A stretch of DNA of 64,000 nt from contig OW203734.1 of assembly GCA_934045075.1 (NCBI GenBank), positions 3,220,269 to 3,284,268 of the forward strand, in the 5' to 3' direction. Source of the stretch: Yponomeuta sedellus. Its lineage: Eukaryota; Arthropoda; Insecta; Lepidoptera; Yponomeutidae. This document shows, one piece after another, positions 40,941-50,668 of the stretch (its first letter is position 1; each line of letters opens with the position of its first letter). The position numbers were made by a program, and so were the translations under genes. Under the pieces are notes generated by a model. That model was not told the origin of the DNA, ran no database searches, and worked only from the letters and a program-made list of their open reading frames with translations.

Positions 40941-41559
40941 TTGTCACGGGTTTACCCGCAACATCAAGTTGATCGGAGAACTATGCGAGTGTAACGACAT
41001 AGTAATTCTCCAAGAAACATGGCTACTACCAACAAATATACACTTGCTAAATAACGTTTGTACCACACACAGTAACACAGGTACATCAACGGTCGATATA
41101 TCAGAGGGTATTTTGAAAGGCCGTCCATATGGAGGAGTTGCTATGTTATATAAAAACTCCCTCTGCATCAGAACTATAGACTGCGGGACGCCTCGACTAT
41201 GTGCCATTGAAGTGTCATTACCACATAACAAAAACTTGCTAGTTATAACAGTATATATGCCCACAGAAAAGACCGAAAACTTTCCCGAATTTGAGGAAAT
41301 CCTGGGTAAAATACACGCACTGGTTGAAGAACGCAGCACCGCCGATTGTATAGTCATAGGGGACTTTAACGCGGATCCAAGGAAATCATTTGGAAAAGAG
41401 TTGGCATCGTTCTGTAATGAATATGACTACAAAATGACCGATAAACTGGCTTTGCCTAGTGACTCGTACACATACGTCAGCGACTCGCATAATACTATAT
41501 CGTGGCTCGACCACTGTCTCACTACTGAGCGCACGCACAATGCAATACGCAAGGCGTAG
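40941..41559 (+). pseudogene. LINE endonuclease domain
   Basis: Shows 'DIVILQETWL', 'PYGGVAMLYKNSL', 'IGDFNADPRKSF' and 'ISWLDHCL', the catalytic landmarks of APE-type endonucleases. It lacks the N-terminal strand and the frame breaks near 41559. The final 'TDHRPL' histidine motif continues in another frame. Confidence 0.8.
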
Positions 41560-41794
41560 ATTATACCGTCTCATGGACAGACCACCGTCCACTTTATATT
41601 GAGATAGATATCGACACTCTGACTACTTATAATAGTACTACGTTACAATCCAATAGATACTCATGGAAACCGCGATCGCAGCTTCAAATACAGCACTATG
41701 AGAAATTTGTGAAAACGAACTTGGTACTTATCTAACACATCACAGCAAAACAAACATACAACCTTCATCTATAGATAAATTATGTACGAAGATT

Positions 41795-43498
41795 GTGACA
41801 ACCCTACAGTACGCTGCAGATACGGCTTTCAAGAGAAAAGACCGATCCAATAGACGGATTCAGCTTGGCTGGAACGACTATGTCGCCGAAAGCTATGCCG
41901 CCTCTAAACAAGCATTACGGCTATGGCACGAATCCGGTTGCCCGTCCAGCGGTGAAATAGCTAAACAGCGCAAAAAATGTCGCGCTGGATTTAAGACAGC
42001 GCTTAAAAAATGTCAACAAAACGAAGACCAAATTCTGATGGACAAAATAGCACTGGATATAAGCGATCGCAACTTCTCTAGCTTTTGGAATAGAACAAAC
42101 AAGCTTATAAACACAAAAAACACTCTTCCATCGCACATCAATGGTGTGACCGATAATTATAAAATAGCGGAAGAATTTAGCACTATGTTTACACAGCCAG
42201 CGCCGCCGCCGCTGACATTAAATTCAACAACGCTGCAAATATCGCCAGACCCGGTCAGGCCAGAAGTTTCGGTGGATTTTATATGCAGAATAGTAAAAAA
42301 CATGGTACGGGGGAAGTCGCCAGGGCTCGACGGCCTATCCATTGAGCACTTCCAAAACAGCGGTCCAAATACTATGACGGCAATTACTCTGCTTTACGAC
42401 GGAATACTAAATACCGCTAACATTCCTTTGAGCCTCACGGAGACCGTTGTAACGCCTATACTAAAAAATGCAAAAAAGGACAAGTCATGTTCGAACAACT
42501 ACCGCCCCATTGCATTAGCTTCGATAGTTGCTCGAATACTGGAGAAAGTTCTGCACGCGAAGGCAGAACCATATCTAAAAACTGAGCCTAACCAGATGGG
42601 ATTTAAACACAACCACTCAACTGTCACGGCTATCTACACACTTAAACAGATAGTAAAATACTACAAAGACCGCAGGACCTCGGTCTATGCATGCTTTTTA
42701 GACCTCAGCAAGGCCTTTGACCGAGTCGATCATCAGTTGCTATGGAAAAAGCTCGAGGACCGAGGCACCCCTTCCTACATAGTTTGTACTCTGAAGAACT
42801 GCTCAATCCATTCAACTACAGTCAACAATATCTGCTATGCAGATGATATGGTTCTGCTAGCACCATCAATTTCTGCCATGAGAAAACTTTTGTCAATCTG
42901 CCAAGGTTACGCCGAGAGCCACAACATGCTTTACAATACAGATAAATCTGAGTACCTCGTATTCAACTCTGCAAACACTCCTCGGAGAAATCTGCCGCTG
43001 TGGCTAAACGGAAGTTTGTTGCGACGCGTGGAAGAGGTGAAGTACCTGGGTCACATTATAAACTGCCGGCTCTCGGACGATGCTGACATAGACAGACAGC
43101 GGCGCGCCATCACGGTGCGAGCTAACATGCTCGCGAGACGCTTTCATCGATGCAGTGTCGAAGCAAAACGACAACTCTTTCTGACATACTGCACAAGCGT
43201 ATATACGGTGGAGCTATGGTGCTCACACACCGTGGAGGCAATGCGGCGGATGCGAGTGGCGTACAACAATGCGTGGCGCGCGCTGCACCGGCTGCCGCAT
43301 CACTGCAGCGCTAGCGGCATGTTCTGCGCGGGCCGCGCGCCTGGCTGGGCCGCCCTGCTGCGCCAGCGCTCTGCGGGGACGCTCGCTACCGTCAATTTAT
43401 CTGTTAACCCCATAATATGTGCAGTACGAGAATGGCCAGAAAGTCCTCTTCATGCGATTTGGCGGCACTACCATGCAACTGTGTTAATTGTTAAATGA
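41795..43498 (+). pseudogene. LINE reverse transcriptase without motif B
   Basis: 567 residues open. Includes 'KSPGLDGLSIEHFQ', 'NNYRPIALASIVARILEK', motif A 'CFLDLSKAFDRVDH', motif C 'CYADDMVLLAP' and 'EVKYLGHIINCRLSDD'. Between 'CTLKNCSIHSTTVNN' and CYADD the segment that should carry GVRQGG..SP is absent, an in-frame loss I estimate at 60-80 residues. It could not polymerise DNA. The last 60 codons are strikingly GC-rich (about 43200-43400). Confidence 0.8.
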
Positions 43499-43589
43499 AA
43501 TTTACGTTAAGTTACTTTATTATTGTGTGTGTGTTTGTATTTGAAATGAATTGGACTTGTTCTGGAAATAAATATATTATTATTATTAT

Positions 43590-43711
43590 TTTCTCCGCAA
43601 GAACCATCCTCGTACTTCAAGGAATATTCTAAAAAAGAATTGGCGAAATCGGTTCAGCTGCTCTCGAGATTTGCGCTTACCAACACATTCAGCGATTCAT
43701 TTTCATTATAG
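43590..43711 (-). repeat. Helitron-like short repeat, minus copy
   Basis: Complement of the units at 46856-47765: 'ctccgcaagaaccatcctcg', 'aatcggttcagctgctctcg', 'ccaacacattcagcgattc'. Confidence 0.6.
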
Positions 43712-43739
43712 ATAATAATTTTCATATTATAGGTAAAAT

Positions 43740-44062
43740 ATTCATGGAGATATTAAAGAGATCTCGTTAGCCATATACTAAGTACAACTAAATGACTTGA
43801 GTCACAGGTGCTAACTCGACGATAGATTTATTTATTTGCTCTCTATGGAAAACCAACAGCTGATAAACAACATATAAAATTTATATAACCTAGTTAGCGA
43901 GCCATTTACAGGTTTTCACCTTCAATAAACACATAGATAACATCCAAAATCCGAGACAAACTAAAAAAGTTCGTTTCTTAGTTTGACCCGGCCGGGAATC
44001 AAACCCGAGACCTTCGGTTTTGCAGTCAGCGTGCCAAACCGCTGCGCCACCGAGGCCGTCAA
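43740..44062 (-). repeat. tRNA-derived SINE (family S4), full length
   Basis: Minus-strand head 'gcctcggtggcgcagcgg' (box A), an anticodon-like loop with TGCAAAA, box B 'cgggtttgattcccgg', then body and AT-rich tail. Diverged copy at 540-735. Confidence 0.7.
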
Positions 44063-44270
44063 TATCGATTATTTGTGTTGTATTTGTCTCCGACCTGAAT
44101 AGAAGAATAACTATTTTGACTAACACTAAAAATTTCACGCTAATAAAATGTCACGTGGTCACGAGCACAAGCTAGTGAATACATACATACATAACCTCAC
44201 GCCTGTATCCCAGGGGGGTAGGCAGAGACTAGGGGCTGCCACTTGCCACGATCCTGACAGATCACTTTCT
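44063..44270. repeat. Repeat family Y fragment
   Basis: 44190-44270: 'acctcacgcctgtatcccag', 'taggcagagactaggggc', 'tgccacttgccacgatcctg'. Bases 44063-44190 show nothing. Confidence 0.5.
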
Positions 44271-44274
44271 TATA

Positions 44275-44428
44275 CTACTTTTATTTTTAATGCACTAACC
44301 CGTGCTAAGGACAATTTTAAAAACCTATTTAGAGGCAAAAAAATCCACCCATGCCAGGATTCGAACCCGCGACCTCTGGCTGTCCGTGCCAGCGCTCTAT
44401 CCAACTGAGCTAAATAGGTTTTTAAGAT
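44275..44428 (-). repeat. tRNA-like repeat S1, short form
   Basis: Tail, core (44347-44409) and an abrupt return to 'ctaaataggtttttaa' at 44409-44425. The two terminal motifs enclose little more than the tRNA-like core. Confidence 0.7.
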
Positions 44429-44568
44429 TACTTTCTCTTCATCAACGTTCATAACTTAGAATAAAAGCTAGAATAAACTAACAAAGCCTTTATTAAAATC
44501 TTCGCTTACCATCAGGCGTGACTGGGGTCAAGTGTAACCTGTCTTACTTAAAAAAAATTTTTCACCAG

Positions 44569-44674
44569 GTTCTTCGCGGTGCTGTATCCCCTGCGCTTGC
44601 ACGTGGCGCGCAGGCGCAGCCAGCAGATGCTCTGCGGAGCCTGGGCTTCCGCCCTGGCCTGCAGCCTGCCACAG
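44569..44674 (+). CDS. GPCR exon B: ICL2 and TM4 (GnRH/AKH/corazonin-receptor-like)
   Basis: A 106-base internal exon. The acceptor AG is at 44567-44568 after 'tttttcacc'; the donor is GTCAGT at 44675. The first G completes the Arg codon left by exon A, giving D-R-F. It then encodes FAVLYPLRLHVARRRSQQ, followed by MLCGAWASALACSLPQ, ending in phase 0. 'FAVLxPLxL', the basic loop, the TM4 tryptophan and the closing 'SLPQ' match the same region of insect AKH/corazonin/ACP receptors. The next exon (TM5) is not found before the window ends. It is GC-rich against an AT-rich surround, as expected for conserved coding sequence. Confidence 0.88.
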
Positions 44675-44749
44675 GTCAGTGCAAAGGAACTTGAGTTGGG
44701 GTTTAGATTGGAGTGGCATTGCTTGTATACCGTATCATATAAAAACAAC

Positions 44750-45059
44750 AGAAAAAAACCTATTTAAAGGCTAAAAATTCCACCCATGCCGGGATTCGAA
44801 CCCGCGACCTCTGGCTATCCGTGCCAGCGATCTGTCCAACTGAGCTAATAATAGTCAATTGCATCACTTACAGTCCCGACTTCAGCCAGATGTCGCTGCC
44901 TGTACGTAATACAGAGAATAGTGTAAAGAGGTTCGACATTTCTTTACAATATTATCTGTATTACGTACAGGCAGCGACATCTGACTGAAGTAATTTGTAT
45001 CACTTGCAGCCCCGAATACCTACTTTGCAGTTAGGTCGGAATGATATCGCTGCACCCAC
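44750..45059. repeat. tRNA-like repeat S1, minus copy plus foldback flank
   Basis: Minus copy 44755-44850 (core with box B reversed). At 44883-44990, 'agatgtcgctgcctgtacgt' and its complement face each other across a short centre near 44940. Another partial tail follows. Confidence 0.65.
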
Positions 45060-45357
45060 ATGATTATATTATTTTTAATGCACTAACCTGTGCTAAGGAC
45101 AATTTCAAAAACCTATTTAGAGGCTAAAAATTCCTGTAGTTCGCTGCCTGTACGTAATACAGAGAATATTGTAAAGAGGTTCGAAATTTCACTGATGTGA
45201 GCCGGTGAGTCGCCCATTAGCTCAGTTGGATAGAGCGCTGGCACGGATAGCCAGAGGTCGCGGGTTCGAATCCCGGCATGGGTGGAATTTTTAGCCTCTA
45301 AATAGGTTTTTAAAATTGTCCTTAGCACGGCACGTGCATTAAACATAAAAATAGTAT
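45060..45357 (+). repeat. tRNA-like repeat S1, plus copy with both ends
   Basis: Left terminal motif at 45108-45132, core about 45203-45280, right terminal motif at 45283-45306. Box A 'tagctcagttggatagagc' and box B 'gggttcgaatccc' are intact. Confidence 0.75.
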
Positions 45358-46199
45358 ACAAAAAAAAAATACTTGGATCGATGACATTGCTTTTATACCA
45401 TAGGAGTCATAAAAACAAGAAAAAATACAAAATGAATCCAAAAATATACTTTTTTTTGCATTTGTTTGTTTGTTACACTTTATTGCACAAAATATAAAAA
45501 GTAAAGCACTTAAATAACAGGGTTAACTTATATTATGAGCAAAGGCGGACTTATTTCTATAGAAATTTCTTCCAGCCAGCCATCATGTTTATATTTTTAT
45601 ACAGACAGCGGGAAAAGGCAAGTAAAGTACAAACAATAATTACACAGTTGTCTCAATTGTGTTAAGCAATAATATCTGCATTCTCGGGATCACAAAATTA
45701 TCCAAAAAAGTCGAAGATATTTATTGGATTTAGTTTTTCCTGTGATATCTGAAAGTTTTATTATAAGCCTGGAGATGCATAAAAACATTACTTTATTAGA
45801 TAATTCAAATACCAATAGACACTTGATAGATTATAGAGCATTACGAACAACTTGTGTTATCCACCCATTTTATGTGACCATTCGGAACGATCGGAACGAT
45901 GGGAAAATTCCGTCGAAATGGCATTGTAGTCCTATGAGCCCTGGACCATCTAGTTTACCTACTCCCAAAAGGTCACTAAAAATTTAATTTCGCCCTATAA
46001 CAAAATTAAAGAGCCGATTTTCATTGTTAACTTAATTCCAAATTCACTTACTTGAATTAGTGAATCCGGAAATAATAGTAAATAAAGTGTAGTGCTCACG
46101 AAAGATTTTGTTCAAAAAGTGATTTTAGTTTGCTTTTAAGAACCCAGATATTGTTTCATGAGAAAAACCGACCTCTAATAATAGACCTCTAGACTCTAT
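45358..46199. other. No gene; reversed LINE tail near 45460-45600
   Basis: 'tttattgcacaaaatataaa' then 'ggcggacttatttctatag' and 'aaatttcttccagccagcc' look like a reversed LINE 3' end. The frame at 45724-45987 has no recognisable domain. Confidence 0.4.
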
Positions 46200-46412
46200 A
46201 TCAAACCTTCTATGTCCCTACTGCTGAGGCACGGGTCTCTTCCTACACCGCAGGAAGGTTAGGCCATACTCCACCACGGGGACCAAGTCCGGGTTGGTGG
46301 AGGATCGTAGGACAGTGCCGAGCCTTACTGTCAGTTGTTATCAAGCCGCTCATAAGTCCTCTGACATGGCTTAACGACTGCCATTACAAGACAGCCGGCA
46401 CCAACGGCTCTA
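46200..46412 (-). repeat. 5S-derived SINE, tail and body
   Basis: Minus orientation: tail ('caaaccttctatgtccctac', 'aggccatactccaccacgg'), then body ending at 'agccggcaccaacggct'. The 5S-like head is missing. A T1 LINE tail follows directly. Confidence 0.7.
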
Positions 46413-46424
46413 CGACCTCTAGAT

Positions 46425-46550
46425 TGTCTGGAAGAAATTGCTCTAAGCAATAAGGCCGCCAATTATACTGTACCTTTGTAATTATTGTACGTTTCTGTTT
46501 TTTCCTGGTGCACAATAAAGAATATTATATTCTTATCTTATCGTACCTAA
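46425..46550 (+). repeat. LINE tail (T1)
   Basis: 'attgtctggaagaaattgct', 'aataaggccgccaattatac' and 'cacaataaagaatattatat' with a (CTTAT) end. Confidence 0.65.
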
Positions 46551-46855
46551 TGTATGACTTCTGTACCACCCTGTATATGACACTCACAACAAAGCCTAAA
46601 AACATTAAGTAAAATCGACCAGATTTATTTGTGGTGCTGCGGTCGTGATTTTGTACTCTGGTGATTCTCTGGTCCCGTTCTGATTTTATTCCACTTGTTT
46701 TACATTTCCGGCTTTATTTAAGTAAAACAGGGGTCCTCTAAAGCACCATTCAGAGGTAGTTTGTTTAAGCTGTGGCTACTGGGTCTTTTCCTTGTAAAAT
46801 CTCCAACACAGAATGATTTAATATGTGTTCATCGAGTGTTTTAAGAATCGTGTTA
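46551..46855. other. No recognised feature
   Basis: One 'accaccctgtatatgac' word near 46565 resembles the leader repeats at 30-31.7 kb. Otherwise unannotated. Confidence 0.35.
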
Positions 46856-47385
46856 TCTATAATATAAAAATGAATCGCTGAATGTGTTGGTAAGTGCAAA
46901 TATCGAGAGCAGCTGAACCGATTTCGCTAATTCTGTTTTTAGAATATTCCTTGAAGTACCTACGAGGATGGTTCTTGCGGAGAAAAAAATAAATAAATAA
47001 AGAATCGACTGTTAGGCGGTACGAAGTTCGCTGGATCAGCTAGTCTATAATATAAAAATGAATCGCTGAATGTGTTGGTAAGCGCAAATCTCGAGAGCAG
47101 CTGAACCAATTTCGTTAATTCTTTTTTTAGAATATTCTTTGAAGTACGAGGATGGTTCTTACGGAGTGAAATATTAAAAAAAATTAAAGAAGCGACTGTT
47201 AGGCGGTACGAAGTTCGCTGGAAATGAAATGAAAAGGTTTTATTCAAAGTAGCACAGAAACTGCGGCTTAATGAACGTTACAATTCAAACTAGGTGTCCA
47301 TTTCAAAAACTAGTTCATTTTGGAGAAAAAATGGACAAAAAAACTCCTAACTTAGTCTTTTAGTGGCTGGGTCAGCTAGATGTTA
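46856..47385 (+). mobile_element. Two tandem Helitron-like units, the second interrupted
   Basis: Unit 1 (46856-47043) starts TCTATAATATAAAAATG and ends 'ctggatcagctag'. Unit 2 starts at the next base with the same TCTATAATATAAAA. Unit 2 carries an insertion of about 150 bases from 47222 (a reversed LINE tail, 'aaaaggttttattcaaagta') before its own 'gggtcagctag' end near 47379. TC start and CTAG end followed by T fit Helitrons. No coding. Confidence 0.65.
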
Positions 47386-47578
47386 ATAAAACCGTTCGTT
47401 CTTCCAATGACCAATAAGGCTATGGACTTGTAAAAAAGCTGCTGAGCACGCAAACGTTGATTTGTCATATTAATTAATCTACGACGTATTCTCAGACCTA
47501 CCAAATATACAAAAACAAGTCGCAAAAATCGGTGAAGCAGTTTCGGAGAAGTTCAATTACAAACACTGTCACACGAGA

Positions 47579-47766
47579 TCTATAATATAAAAAAGTGAAT
47601 CGCTGAATGTGTTGGTAAGCGCAAACCTCGAGAGCAGCTGAACCGATTTTGCTAATTCTTTTTTAGAATATTCCTTGAAGTACGAGGATGGTTCATACGG
47701 AGGGAAACAAATAAAAAAAATTAAGAATCGATTGTAGACGGTACGGAGTTTGCTGGGTCAGCTAGT
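47579..47766 (+). mobile_element. Helitron-like unit, 187 bp
   Basis: TCTATAATATAAAAAAG start, 'gcgcaaacctcgagagcagc', and 'gctgggtcagctag' then T at the end. Same family as 46856-47043. Confidence 0.65.
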
Positions 47767-47783
47767 TTTAAATAAATATTATA

Positions 47784-47925
47784 CTAGTGGACCCAAAAGA
47801 CGTTCTCCTGCATGCAGCGCTATCTGCCGGGCTGCTTTGTGAAACCATCCAGGGCGCCACTGAAAACTGCAAATGCGAGTTTAATGTATTCCAATGCAAT
47901 GGTTTTGATAAAAAGAATTCGATAT
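47784..47925 (-). repeat. Helitron-type terminus, reversed
   Basis: Begins 'actagtggacccaaaagacg', the complement of the end seen at 15000-15025. GC-richer interior ('gcagcgctatctgccgggc'). The open frame here continues into SINE sequence and is not a gene. Confidence 0.4.
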
Positions 47926-47929
47926 CGAT

Positions 47930-48310
47930 ATCAACCCTTCTATGTTCCTACTGCTGGGGCACGGGTCTCTTCCTGCATCGCAGAAAGGTTCTATTAGGCC
48001 ATACTCCACCACGGGGGCCAAGTCCGGGTTGGTGGAGGATTATAAGACAGTGTCGGGCCTTACTGTCCGAAGTTATGAAGCCGCCCACGAGGCTTCTGAC
48101 ATGGATTAACGACTGTCATTTCATACATGAAAGCCGGCACCAACGGCTTAACGTGCTTTGCAAAACACGGTAGCGCTCGGAAATAATGCCACTAGCGGTA
48201 GTCACGGTATGGTCACCCATTCAGTACCGCAACCGCGCTTGCTTTTGCTTAACCCTAGTGATTGAATCCAATCATTCGGTTCCACTAGGCTGCGAGCACT
48301 GCTTATTCTT
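47930..48310 (-). repeat. 5S-derived SINE, nearly full length, reversed
   Basis: Tail, body, then the 5S-like block reversed ('gtcacccattcagtaccgc', 'cgcgcttgcttttgcttaac') and the head 'gaatccaatcattcggttcc'. Box C-like sequence is partly eroded. Confidence 0.75.
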
Positions 48311-48738
48311 CAACATAATGTAAATATTAGAAATAAACATTAACGTTCGTTCCGAAAGATTTAGGCTGGCAAATGTTTATACATCATTTATGAAGCACTC
48401 CTTGCCGGAAACCCGGTTCAAACACTGTGTAAACCACACATAGTGCCAAAATGACTACGTAACATTACAGATTATTAAAATGACAAAGATGTTGTACTCT
48501 GCATCGTAGGTTGTCTGGAAGAAGTTGCTCTAGGCAATAATAGTATCTTTATAATTATTTTGTTTGTTTTGTCCTGATGTACAATAAAGAATATTCTTAT
48601 CTTATCTTCTTCCTTCAATCCTTTACCAAAGACTATTTTAACTGCATTTGAGGAGTTGCTTAAAGGGAATAGTGTTTTCATAAATGCCACGGTTAGCCAT
48701 GCGATCAGCAAAAATGGTAAATCGAATTTTTGCTGTTA
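48311..48738. other. LINE tail (T1) and unannotated DNA
   Basis: 48500-48610 is a T1 tail ('gttgtctggaagaagttgct', 'caataaagaatattctta'). The rest has no supported feature. Confidence 0.45.
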
Positions 48739-49346
48739 GAGTGCTTTCACATACAGGCGTTTTTGTTGCGTGACTGCAGCGCTTCTAAGTCGCGCTGCAG
48801 TAGCGCGACTCCTAATCCATACATATTTACTGCGCTCTGAGCTTGCGGTGGCATGTAAGACGCGTAGTCGCGTGCAAACAGCCGGCGTTAGATCAGTATT
48901 GCAAGCACATGGGTATTGTATACCAAGTTGCAAATGACATACCTGCCACATATATTTCATACCTACTGAAATATCAAGAAAAGATGAAACACATACATTC
49001 GGAAGGGTAACAAAATCGTTTATTGTTTTGTATCGCTTTGGACACTGTTGTGTTATCACCATTTACAGATAGATTTTAAAGTTATGGATCTACCCAATAC
49101 TGCCTTTTTCTACTTTGTATTCGACTACGATGGTGTCAGAGAAGTAAAAAAGGAGCAGCAATAACAATGTGTCTCCGTTAGAATATTGGAAATGAGCTAG
49201 TGACCCCAAGTTCAACGCGCGTCTGCAGCGCGACTGTCGCTAGCCACGGCGCCGCGACTTAGCCGCGCTACAACCGCTAAATGTGAAGGGATTCGGTGTG
49301 CAGCGCTTCAGTCGCACGACAAAAACGCCTACATGTGAAAGCGCTC
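48739..49346. mobile_element. PIF/Harbinger-type MITE, 608 bp
   Basis: Terminal repeats begin GAGTGCTTTCACATACAGGC at the left and GAGCGCTTTCACATGTAGGC at the right (complement), extending about 50 bases with scattered mismatches. The target duplication TTA (48736-48738 and 49347-49349) is the Harbinger hallmark. The GC-rich sub-terminal regions have many GCGACT words. The frame inside (minus) is not a transposase. Confidence 0.8.
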
Positions 49347-49439
49347 TTATAATTAAATTACAGAATCAATTACTACAATTTTGATTTTAAAAACGATTCG
49401 TTAACTAATAAAATAGCAAAAAGAGATAAGTAATTTTAA

Positions 49440-49890
49440 TCACTTAATTACATAATGCAGTCCTTGGTCGCTGCCTGGGATACAGGCGTGAGCTTATATG
49501 CCTGTATCCCAGAGAGGTAGGCAGCGACCAAGGACTGCCACTTGCCACGATCCTGAAAGATTACCTACCTTCGCTTCATCAACGTTCATAAGTCGTTGCC
49601 TGCACGCACGCCGGTTCCGGGTACTTTATAACTTCCCCTTTGCTAATACATTCCCTATCTGGTCGATGTATGTCCGCCTGGGACGTCCCTTACAGTCCTT
49701 CCACTCACATTCGCAATATATATTTGTTTCGTCGATCTTTCTTCCTTCATCCTCTCCACATGTCTAAACCAACGCAACATTCCTTACTCAATTCATTCAA
49801 ATCCTCTAAGTGTTTACATGTTAGTACACGCGACAATACACCCGGGATGTCCCTTACCGGCTGTAGGAACAGCCGGTAAGGGACATCCCT
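49440..49890. repeat. Repeat family Y copy bounded by two hairpins
   Basis: 49457-49538 is a foldback of the Y motif ('gcagtccttggtcgctgcct' and its complement). The Y body follows ('ccacttgccacgatcctga', 'cgcttcatcaacgttcata', 'cgtcccttacagtccttcc') and ends in a perfect 20-base hairpin at 49844-49889. The body looks like the reverse of a LINE 3' region, but no coding motif is convincing. Confidence 0.6.
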
Positions 49891-50205
49891 TCGCTATATA
49901 TGTTTATCAAACAGCTATATTCTTTTTATTTAATCGTTAATTAATTTTCTTTAAGGTAATGTATTTTTAAACTGCTCAAACATCAAAATTGTGAAGCTTA
50001 TTTGACGGATTGAAATGTGGAATTTAATTAGTTACGTAAATTGCGCAAGTCACTCACTGCAGAAGCAAAGAGATAAAAGTGTTTTAATAAAATTGATTTT
50101 AATTGCATCAACACAAATAACCGACCTCCCCGTCTCACCAGGCTAAACGATTGTTTACGAATTGTGAACAAAATTTTGTAAGCTTTTATAATTAACTTAA
50201 GGCGT
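49891..50205. other. No recognised feature
   Basis: AT-rich, no coding sequence supported. Confidence 0.4.
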
Positions 50206-50325
50206 TTCTGGGCGCTAACTAGCGCCACAAATGGAAACAAAATCATAAGTTGTTTTATAATACGTTTTTATCTAAAAGTGAACATGAGAATTCTTAACAA
50301 CTGGTTGTTAACAATTTTTAGAACT

Positions 50326-50466
50326 TACCCCCTTATTCATAATAGTCTGCTCACTTAAAGCATTGCTAATTCTCACTCTGTCTTCTTCTATTGACCTAAG
50401 TCAGAATGAAAAAGAACACTCTTTGACAGCTGTTTTAAGTTAACAGACCATTATGAATAAGGGGGT
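50326..50466. mobile_element. Small MITE, about 140 bp
   Basis: Ends are complementary: 'acccccttattcataatagt' at 50326 and its near-complement 'cattatgaataagggggt' at 50449-50466. AT-rich interior with no coding. Confidence 0.65.
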
Positions 50467-50668
50467 CATAGTCTAGTTAAACTAAAGTTTAACGAATGTT
50501 AACACCATTTTTCTAAAATGATTATAAATCTGTGGGAAAACAGCTCACAGTATCATGGCGTCGAATCTGACGTCACGATCTGGTAAAAAAAACGTCGTAA
50601 ACACTAGTAGTCACAACAAAGCACGGGTGAAGTTTCAGACAAAATGGTTGAAAGCGTATTATGATACA

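Larger units (their letters stand above)
40941..43590 (+). mobile_element. LINE copy, 5'-truncated and internally deleted
   Basis: Endonuclease in one frame (to 41559), a frameshifted stretch (41560-41794), RT in another frame (to 43498), then a short 3' UTR with (TG)n and an (ATT)n tail at 43570-43590. Plus strand, same as the host gene. Confidence 0.8.
16397..44568 (+). other. 28.2-kb intron of the GPCR gene
   Basis: Inferred from the phase-matched donor at 16397 (GTAAGT) and acceptor at 44567-44568 (pyrimidine-rich, ends CACCAG). The length is 28,172 bases. The contents are almost wholly TEs: S1 and 5S SINE copies, LINEs at 19783-20860, 20938-22112 and 40896-43590, a 6.07-kb BEL/Pao element, a Helitron and several TIR elements, on both strands. 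I find no extra exon of the receptor inside it. Confidence 0.75.

Noticed and set aside
44528..44748. Minus-strand proteins over exon B
   Set aside because: They are antisense shadows of the GC-rich GPCR exon on the plus strand.
47787..48173. Plus-strand gene of 128 codons
   Set aside because: The frame runs from a Helitron-type terminus into a reversed 5S SINE; I see no conserved domain and no TM5 match to the receptor.
48736..49062. Minus-strand gene of 108 codons
   Set aside because: It lies wholly inside a Harbinger-type MITE and has no domain.
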